NCBI GenBank assembly: GCA_964461295.1
Contig: CAYWTX010000219.1
Coordinates: forward strand, 1-15,851
Direction of reading: 5' to 3'
From: CAYWTX01 sp964461295
GTDB lineage: Bacteria; Planctomycetota; Phycisphaerae; SM23-33
DNA length: 15,851 bases
Positions 7,854-12,846 of the stretch are shown piece after piece; position 1 is the stretch's first letter; each line of letters opens with the position of its first letter. Under the pieces are notes generated by a model. The model saw only the letters and a program-made list of their open reading frames with translations. It did no database searches and had not been told where the DNA came from. The translations under genes were made by a program, and so were the position numbers.

Positions 7854-8072
7854 CTACCGCTCGCGGTGCTCGTCTCGGTCGCGGTCGGAATCCCGGCGGC
7901 GATCCTCGTGCCGGTCGCTCTCGTAGCGTGCGGGATAGCGGTCCCGGTCACTGCGGATACGGTCCCCGTGATCGTCGCCACATCCCGCCATCCCGGCCAT
8001 TGCAGCCATGCCCAGGAGTACGGTCAGAACCAACGACGCCGCCAGAATCATGGTTGTCTTCATATGTCTCAT
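7854..8072 (-). CDS. small charged lipoprotein, function unknown
   Basis: A 72-aa predicted lipoprotein. A lysine-containing N-terminus and a long hydrophobic stretch (residues 8-28) end in MAGC, with the lipid-anchored Cys at 31. The mature part is almost entirely Asp, Arg, His and Glu, with DRDRDE-like runs, so it is probably a flexible, highly charged periplasmic tail. AAGGAG lies six bases before the ATG at 8072. A second ATG at 8063 would have a spacing of 15 and is less likely. The gene sits between a lipoprotein and the YXWGXW gene with gaps of 51 and 93 bp. I do not recognise a family. Confidence 0.7.
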   Translation of the reverse strand: MRHMKTTMILAASLVLTVLLGMAAMAGMAGCGDDHGDRIRSDRDRYPARYESDRHEDRRRDSDRDRDEHRER

Positions 8073-8123
8073 ATCAAGCTCCTTGTCCGGCCGCGGGCCC
8101 TGTTACAACAGCCTGCCGGGAGA

Positions 8124-8525
8124 CTACGGGGAGACCACCTTCACTGTGATATCTGTCGAGGTCGGTTCTCCGGCTTCCGGCGTGCCCTTGATGAAGATCT
8201 TGTATTCGCCAAGGTTCGCGTCCTTGGCAGCGGTGATCCGAAGATGCACGTCAGGTTTCTCGTTGCCTTTGACCACGGCCTTGGCCGGTTCGACGCTGAT
8301 GCCCTTGGACGCCCTGATTTCCAGCGCCACGTCCCGCTTGAAACTCTCACCTCTGTGCAGCGAGATGGTCACGCTCTCGGTCTCGCCCTGCTTGATCTTC
8401 GTGTCGAAGGTCGGGGTGGCGATCCTGAATCCCTCGCCACCGGACATGCCCCCGCCTCGGGGGCTCTCACAGCCGACGAGGACCGTCACAGCCAGTGCCA
8501 TCGCGATCATGATTGTCGTCTTCAT
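8124..8525 (-). CDS. lipoprotein with single Ig-like beta-sandwich domain (paralogue of next upstream gene)
   Basis: A 133-aa predicted lipoprotein. The signal region (2-17) ends VLVGC with Cys19, followed by a Gly/Ser linker and a domain of about 100 residues with alternating beta strands. Recognisable pieces are KQGETESVTISLHRGESF and LRITAAKDANLGEYKIFIKG, in the style of NPCBM-associated/COG1470-like Ig domains. The upstream gene (8592-8990) has the same layout and about 40-45% identity by eye, so the two are tandem duplicates. The start at 8525 is favoured by AGGGA about nine bases upstream; the longer frame to 8576 adds a non-signal extension. Function is unknown; periplasmic binding or structural roles are possible. 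Confidence 0.85.
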   Translation of the reverse strand: MKTTIMIAMALAVTVLVGCESPRGGGMSGGEGFRIATPTFDTKIKQGETESVTISLHRGESFKRDVALEIRASKGISVEPAKAVVKGNEKPDVHLRITAAKDANLGEYKIFIKGTPEAGEPTSTDITVKVVSP

Positions 8526-8591
8526 CTCTGTCTTCCCTTCAAGATGGACCTTGCTCAGAACCGCCGTGCCCACCAAGGGACGGCGGCAGCC

Positions 8592-8990
8592 TCACTTGGC
8601 GCTAACGGTAACCTTGAACTCCAGTTCCGCGGACTCGCCCTTATCCGGCGTGCCCTTCACCATTACCTTCTGAGTGCCCAGGGGGGCGTCCTTGGCGGCC
8701 GTGATTTTCAACTGCACGTCGCCCTTGTCGCCTGGTTTCACCATGGTGCTCTCGGGGTCAACCTGAAGGCCCGTGGGGGCTTTGATGTCCAGCTTGACCG
8801 CTTGCTTGAATCCCTCGCCACGTTCCACCGACACCCGGACGGTTTGGACCTCGCCCTGTTTCACGTCCGCGCTCGTGGCCGGCACGACGACCCGGAACGT
8901 GTCGCTCCCGGCCCGGCCGCCCTCTTCGCTCTTCTTGCAGCCCACAAGGGCCGCCATCCCGATGAGTCCTGCAATCAGTACCTTCGTCAT
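8592..8990 (-). CDS. lipoprotein with single Ig-like beta-sandwich domain
   Basis: A 132-aa predicted lipoprotein starting MTKVLIAGLIGMAALVGC, with the lipobox ALVGC and Cys18, then a Gly-rich linker and one beta-sandwich-like domain (about 30-130). It shares KQGE, RGE-F-K, ITAAKDA-LG and KGTP with its downstream paralogue at 8124-8525. The ATG at 8990 has GGGAG upstream at suitable spacing. A much longer open frame extends upstream to 9554, but it runs through the two preceding small genes and is not coding. The 131 bp before it hold only a small hairpin (CCTTGA/TCAAGG, around 9025-9039) and a doubtful 29-codon frame. Probably co-transcribed with its neighbours; function unknown. Confidence 0.85.
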   Translation of the reverse strand: MTKVLIAGLIGMAALVGCKKSEEGGRAGSDTFRVVVPATSADVKQGEVQTVRVSVERGEGFKQAVKLDIKAPTGLQVDPESTMVKPGDKGDVQLKITAAKDAPLGTQKVMVKGTPDKGESAELEFKVTVSAK

Positions 8991-9121
8991 CTTGCTGCTC
9001 CCTTCGTATGAGATAGCCGAGCCTTGACCCTCAAGGCTTCCACGGCCCGTTGCGTTGATGCCGCTCCACGTCGTACTGCACTTCATGTACCGACGGCCGC
9101 CGGTCCGGATCCGACGACATG

Positions 9122-9277
9122 CTATTTCACGGTGACGCCGTGCTGGCCGCCGACGTTCACCTCCGTCCTGGTGGGCTGGTTGTCCGGCACCTTGTTGATA
9201 GTCAGACAAGCCATCGGGACGGCCGCGATGGAGACGAGAAGAAGGACACTCAACGTCGCTTTGACAATCGTGAACAT
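9122..9277 (-). CDS. 51-aa lipoprotein, function unknown
   Basis: A short gene encoding MFTIVKATLS followed by a hydrophobic segment and VPMAC (Cys24 as the likely lipidated residue), then a 27-residue mature peptide ending VNVGGQHGVTVK. AAGGA lies eight bases before the ATG at 9277, and the frame closes with TAG at 9122-9124. The signal sequence plus the ribosome site make it credible despite its size. It lies 45 bp downstream of the two-TM protein gene. The VNVGGxH motif recurs in the YXWGXW protein (VNVGGIH) and, as DIGGLH, in the two-TM protein. I do not recognise a family. Confidence 0.7.
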   Translation of the reverse strand: MFTIVKATLSVLLLVSIAAVPMACLTINKVPDNQPTRTEVNVGGQHGVTVK

Positions 9278-9322
9278 GTGCAGTTCCTTTCGGCCGTGGC
9301 GCCCCGGTTCGTTTCCAACTGG

Positions 9323-9547
9323 TTATGTCTTCTTCCTTGCCGCGACCACGACGAGCGCAACGCCGCCGGCCAATGCCAGCCCGCCCAGGATGGCCGGAAT
9401 CGGGATGGTCTTCTCCTTCTCGGCGGTGACATGGAGCCCGCCGATGTCGACAACCTTCTCTTGCGTGGTGTAGCTGATGCCCTGGAAGATCAGGCCGGCC
9501 ACGCCCAGTACTATGAGAACGATGCCGACAATCACAATGGGTTTCAT
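9323..9547 (-). CDS. small two-TM membrane protein
   Basis: A 74-aa protein with a hydrophobic helix at 3-22, an exposed polar stretch carrying KVVDIGGLHVTAEKEKT (31-47), a second helix at 50-69, and a basic tail RKKT. This helix-loop-helix layout matches a widespread uncharacterised bacterial family whose members I recall having a similar VVDIG-HVTAEKEKTIP loop; I am not sure of its DUF number. Its ATG overlaps the stop of the MpsC-like gene as ATGA (9544-9547), so the two are translationally coupled. CAGGTG just upstream can serve as the ribosome site. The coupling suggests a shared membrane-related task, but no activity can be assigned. Confidence 0.85.
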   Translation of the reverse strand: MKPIVIVGIVLIVLGVAGLIFQGISYTTQEKVVDIGGLHVTAEKEKTIPIPAILGGLALAGGVALVVVAARKKT

Positions 9548-10011
9548 CTTGCACCTGTCTTTCTCGGTTTGCTCTTTACGGGACCCGCGCGCTCAACTTG
9601 TTCGGCGGACTCATTCTTGTCCCACTTGTCGGCGTGGATGCCGGGGGAAAGCTGGAACACCTGCACCATGGTGCCGCTGGCGAAGGCGCACACCACGGCC
9701 CCCGTCAACGGCTCGACCTCCGCGACGGCTTCCCGCACCGCCACGCCGGTGATTCTTCGGATCTCATCCCGCAGCGATTGGGAGGAGCTGGAAAAGAGCT
9801 GCCGGTGAAACTCCTGCACCTTCGCGGCGCCTGCTGCGCTTCTGGCCATGTCCTTCTCCGCCGGCGACAGGGCTTCGTGCAGCGTGACCACCAGCGTGTC
9901 CTGGCCCAACACCACGGTGACCGCCGTGGGCGTGTGGCCGGTCGTCTGCCGCTGGAAATCCATCGCGGCCTGCGCGACCTGCTGCGCCATCGCCGACTGG
10001 GGCTTGTTCAT
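9544..10011 (-). CDS. MpsC-like / DUF2294 family protein
   Basis: A 155-aa soluble protein matching the DUF2294 pattern (Na+-translocating membrane potential-generating system MpsC). It has a helical N-terminus MNKPQSAMAQQVAQ, a beta-strand core GHTPTAVTVVLGQDTLVV, then LSPAEKDMA, a helix with RDEIRRITG, and a final hydrophobic strand TGAVVCAFASGTMVQVF. The C-terminal 25 residues are charged. In Staphylococcus, mpsABC is tied to sodium movement and membrane potential, but MpsC's own role is unsettled and no mpsA or mpsB is seen here. The ATG at 10011 has AGGAG seven bases upstream and begins like the family. An in-frame ATG at 10068 with AAGGA is a possible alternative start. It is the first gene of a seven-gene envelope cluster and is preceded by a terminator hairpin. 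Confidence 0.82.
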   Translation of the reverse strand: MNKPQSAMAQQVAQAAMDFQRQTTGHTPTAVTVVLGQDTLVVTLHEALSPAEKDMARSAAGAAKVQEFHRQLFSSSSQSLRDEIRRITGVAVREAVAEVEPLTGAVVCAFASGTMVQVFQLSPGIHADKWDKNESAEQVERAGPVKSKPRKTGAR

Positions 10012-10366
10012 CGGGCCGCTCCTGTCTTGGCAAGTCCTTCGATGGGAGCCGCTCAGCCGTGGCTTCATGTCCAGTTCCTTCGTTCCTGGTCGTTGGGCCG
10101 TTGCCACGCCGCCGGAAACGAAAAAAGCCGACGCGGTTTGGCATCCAAAGGATGCTGAACCACGTCGGCTTACTCGTCAACGGGCCTGCCCCAAGGGCCT
10201 GCCCTTTACCTAGTCATCCGACTCGGAGCCAACGCTATGCCGTCTGGTCTCCAGCTAGAATCACTATAGACATCGGGGGCGGGCCGAGACGAAAAAATGT
10301 GACTATTAATGTTCGGGCCCCGCTGTCAGCCCCTACCATACTTCAGATGGAGACAATGGGGTCCTA
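10012..10366. other. divergent intergenic region between MpsC-like and AI-2E genes
   Basis: This 355-bp gap should hold promoters for both the leftward envelope cluster and the rightward permease gene. I cannot fix either promoter: AT-rich patches occur at about 10258-10270 (CTAGAATCACTATAG) and 10296-10312, but no convincing -35/-10 pair stands out. It contains the minus-strand terminator at 10121-10170 and a direct repeat GGGCCTGCCC (10182-10191 and 10195-10204). Ribosome sites for the permease are weak. No gene is apparent. Confidence 0.5.
10121..10170 (-). terminator. strong intrinsic terminator in the leader of the minus-strand envelope cluster
   Basis: The stem is AGCCGACG (10126-10133) with CGTCGGCT (10163-10170), then GGTT (10135-10138) with AACC (10158-10161), then GCATCC (10141-10146) with GGATGC (10150-10155). 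It is capped by AAA and broken only by one mismatch and a 2x2 internal loop. Read leftward, the stem is followed by six T residues (10126-10121). It stands 110 bp before the MpsC-like start codon, so it either ends a short minus-strand transcript or attenuates the cluster. Confidence 0.8.
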
Positions 10367-12361
10367 ATGCGAAGGATCGTCCGCTCGATCAAAGCGTCGC
10401 CGGTCGTCGCGGTCGCGGCCGCCTGCGTGGTGGTGGCCTCGCTGTACTATGCGCGCGACGTGCTCATTCCCCTGGCGCTGGCGGTGCTGCTGGCATTCCT
10501 GCTCAAGCCGCTGGCCGGCCTGCTGGAGAAGTTGCGCCTCGGGCGCGTGGCGCCGGTGTTTGTGGCGATGCTGCTGGCGATAGGCGTGGTGGGTCTGCTC
10601 GGCTGGGTGCTGCAGTCCCAGTTCGTCAGCATGGCCAACAAACTGCCGGAACTCCGTGGGGAGATCCAGCGGAAGATCGCCGACCTCCGCGGCTTGTCCG
10701 GCGAGTTCGGGGAGGCGACCCGAAACGTCGAGAAGGCTGTCCAGGAGGCGGCTGGTCCGCCGAGCACTCAACCCGCGACAGCACCGGCGACGCGGGACGG
10801 CGCGCCGGCGCCGCAGGCGCCCATCTCCCACCGGGGCGAGCCCGCCCTGCCGCAGGTGAGCCCGAAGAACCCGCTTCCGGTCCGCAACTACCCCGAGGCC
10901 ATCTCAGCCGCGGACAACGTCACCGGCATCCTCATGCAGACGCTGCGCCCTTTAGCCACCGCCGGCCTGGTGATCGTGTTTGCCATCTTCATGCTGTTGA
11001 AGCGCGAGGACCTTCGCGACCGCGTGATCCGCCTGACCAGCCGCGGGCGGGTCAACTTCTCCACTCAGGCGGTCGATGACGCCGCGGCCCGTATCAGCCG
11101 ATGTCTGCTGGCGGAGCTATTCGTCAACGCCGCATACGGGCTGGCGGTGGCCCTTGGGCTGTGGACCATCGGCGTCACGCTCGGCGCGGCCGAAGGGGGC
11201 TTCCCCAATGTGCTGCTGTGGGCGCTTCTGTGCGGGGTGTTGCGGTTCGTTCCGTACGTCGGGCCGGTGATCGGGGCGGCCTTTCCGCTGGCGATCGCGT
11301 TCGGTTTTTTCCACGGCAACAGCATCTTCGTGGCCGCCTTGGTGATGTTCATCTCCCTGGAGATCGCCGTCCAGTTCGTCGAGCCGCTGCTTTACGGGTC
11401 CAGCACAGGCATCTCCGCACTGGCCATCGTGGTCTCGGCCATTTTCTGGACCGCGGTGTGGGGATCTATCGGGCTGCTGCTTTCCATGCCGCTGACGGTG
11501 CTGCTGGTGGTGATGGGCAAGTACGTTCCGCAACTGAAGTTCCTGGACATTCTGCTGGGCGACGAGCCGGTCCTGGAGCCGCCTGAGCGGATCTACCAGC
11601 GGCTGTTGGCCCTGGACCAGGAGGAAGCCGTCGAACTGGCGCAGGCCTACGCCAGGGAGCGTTCGGCGGAGGCGCTGTACGAGGAGGTGCTCATACCCGT
11701 CCTGACGATGTCCACGCACGACAGCAACCGCGGCAAGTTGGACGACCGGCGGCAGCGTTTCATCCACAAGAGCCTTCGGGTCATCATTGAGGAACTGGGC
11801 GAGAAGCAGCAACTGCCCCCCGGCTCGCTACCCGAGGAACCCCCACGGGTCCAGAGGCCCGACGACGGAAACCCTCAAGATCGGGAGCCCTCGGGCAAGG
11901 CGCCGCAGCCGCCGGTGGTGCGCGTTCAGGTGCCGGAGGGCCGCACCGTCAACGTGTTGGTACTGCCCGCCGGTGAGGAGGCCGACGAAATCGCCGGCCT
12001 GATGCTGGCACAACTGCTGGAGGGCCGTGGATATTGTGCAGCCGTCGCCTCGGCCTCATCGCTGGTGGGCGAGGTGCTGGCGATGGTCGAGCAGCGGCAG
12101 GCGCACGTGGTCTGCGTGTCAGCCATGCCGCCGGGGTCGGTGGCGCGGGCCCGATACCTCTGCAAGCGGTTGCACGAGAAGCACGCGGACCTGCCGACCG
12201 TCGTCGGTCTGTGGGCCTTCCGCGGCAAACTGGCGGCGACGAACGCCCGGCTGGCCCTGACGGCGCCGGGACAACTGGTCATCAACCTGCGGGACGCGCA
12301 GGAGCACATCGACCATCTGGCGCAGCCATCGACTATCGCCGCCACGTCCAGCCGACTCTGA
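10367..12361 (+). CDS. AI-2E/PerM-family permease with C-terminal Rossmann-like domain
   Basis: A 664-aa inner-membrane protein of the AI-2E transporter (PerM, UPF0118) family. Helices lie near 11-28, 32-50 and 62-83. A long periplasmic or cytoplasmic segment follows with a Pro/Ala/Thr-rich insert (129-175), then helices near 196-212, 248-270, 281-330 and 345-386. The family landmark LRFVPYVGPVIGA is at 292-304 and FVEPLLYGSSTGIS at 337-350. After the membrane part comes a helical region (400-480), a Pro-rich linker (484-517) and an alpha/beta domain (518-650) with VNVLVLPAGEEADEIAGLML and HVVCVSAMPPG. That domain resembles B12-binding-type folds but lacks the cobalamin His motif. Family members export signals or act as Na+/H+ antiporters; the substrate is unknown. 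The last ten codons come from the adjoining rearranged fragment, so the true C-terminus may be lost. Confidence 0.9.
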   Translation: MRRIVRSIKASPVVAVAAACVVVASLYYARDVLIPLALAVLLAFLLKPLAGLLEKLRLGRVAPVFVAMLLAIGVVGLLGWVLQSQFVSMANKLPELRGEIQRKIADLRGLSGEFGEATRNVEKAVQEAAGPPSTQPATAPATRDGAPAPQAPISHRGEPALPQVSPKNPLPVRNYPEAISAADNVTGILMQTLRPLATAGLVIVFAIFMLLKREDLRDRVIRLTSRGRVNFSTQAVDDAAARISRCLLAELFVNAAYGLAVALGLWTIGVTLGAAEGGFPNVLLWALLCGVLRFVPYVGPVIGAAFPLAIAFGFFHGNSIFVAALVMFISLEIAVQFVEPLLYGSSTGISALAIVVSAIFWTAVWGSIGLLLSMPLTVLLVVMGKYVPQLKFLDILLGDEPVLEPPERIYQRLLALDQEEAVELAQAYARERSAEALYEEVLIPVLTMSTHDSNRGKLDDRRQRFIHKSLRVIIEELGEKQQLPPGSLPEEPPRVQRPDDGNPQDREPSGKAPQPPVVRVQVPEGRTVNVLVLPAGEEADEIAGLMLAQLLEGRGYCAAVASASSLVGEVLAMVEQRQAHVVCVSAMPPGSVARARYLCKRLHEKHADLPTVVGLWAFRGKLAATNARLALTAPGQLVINLRDAQEHIDHLAQPSTIAATSSRL

Positions 12362-12478
12362 ACAAGCACCGCGTAAGCCAAGGTTGTGTTCGACGAGCTA
12401 ACGCTCTACCACGAGCCCGGCTATCGCCCCGGCCCGCAATATGTGCGCGAGATGAAGCGACACGACATTCTGCCGGCC
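12328..12478 (+). pseudogene. deleted duplicate fragment of the HzsA-related gene
   Basis: Two pieces of the downstream gene are joined here. 12328-12374 matches 14671-14717 in 43 of 47 bases by my alignment (the heme-site segment reading IDYRRHVQPILDKHC). 12375-12478 matches 15452-15555 in 100 of 104 bases (the C-terminal VFDELTLYHEPGYRPGPQYV region). The 734 bp that lie between these pieces in the intact gene are missing. The left edge falls inside the end of the permease frame, supplying its last ten codons and stop. It is a remnant of a former second copy or of a recombination event, and cannot encode a working protein. Confidence 0.85.
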
Positions 12479-12677
12479 TCCTGCCGCATCCCGACGTCGC
12501 CGTCAAACCTGCCCTCGCCAGGGCCCCCCGACGGCCAGGCGCTCGCTTCGGGTATGCCAGACCCCACCGAGACCGGGGCCCGAACCGAGCCGGCTGCGTT
12601 GTGCCAGCGTTTCCGGGAAATGCTTCCGTTCCGTTCTGGCGAGCGGCGTTCTCTCGTGCACACCGGGGAGAACGAAC

Positions 12678-12836
12678 ATCAAGAGGGCAGGACGTTTCGC
12701 CATCGTCGCCGCCGGGGTCCTGGCCATGCTGGGCCGCTCGCCTCCCGCCTCGTCGAAGGGCAGCCAGTTTCCCGCCCGCCACCCCGTCATCATCGGGTCG
12801 TTGAACAATGCAGGTAGCGACGCTTGTGGAGCATAG
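12678..12836 (+). pseudogene. remnant signal-peptide ORF lacking a start codon
   Basis: From ATC at 12678 to TAG at 12834-12836 runs a 52-codon frame beginning IKRAGRFAIVAAGVLAMLG, a good signal-peptide shape, continuing SQFPARHPVIIGSLNNAG. GGGGAG lies seven bases before the ATC, where an ATG would be expected, so it looks like the N-terminal stub of an exported protein whose start has mutated. Its stop overlaps the ribosome site of the HzsA-related gene. The rest of 12479-12677 shows nothing recognisable. Confidence 0.45.
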
Positions 12837-12846
12837 GAGAACGAAG

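Noticed and set aside
7236..9011. 591-codon plus-strand frame over the lipoprotein cluster
   Set aside because: It crosses several well-supported minus-strand genes with their own ribosome sites and signal peptides; composition is Arg/His-rich.
9031..9120. 29-codon minus-strand frame starting one base after the 51-aa lipoprotein stop
   Set aside because: Possible micropeptide, but there is no ribosome site, signal peptide or known family, so support is too thin.
10121..10170. Possible tRNA or known riboswitch in the divergent region
   Set aside because: No cloverleaf and no riboswitch consensus that I recognise; only the terminator hairpin is clear.
12386..12817. 143-codon frame starting MFDELTLYHEPG
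   Set aside because: Only its first 31 codons are homologous, to the C-terminus of the HzsA-related protein; the remainder is non-coding. Treated as part of the pseudogene fragment.
12808..12846. Upstream ATG extending the HzsA-related protein by 13 residues
   Set aside because: No ribosome site, and it would bury the signal peptide that begins at 12847 behind a good AGGAG.
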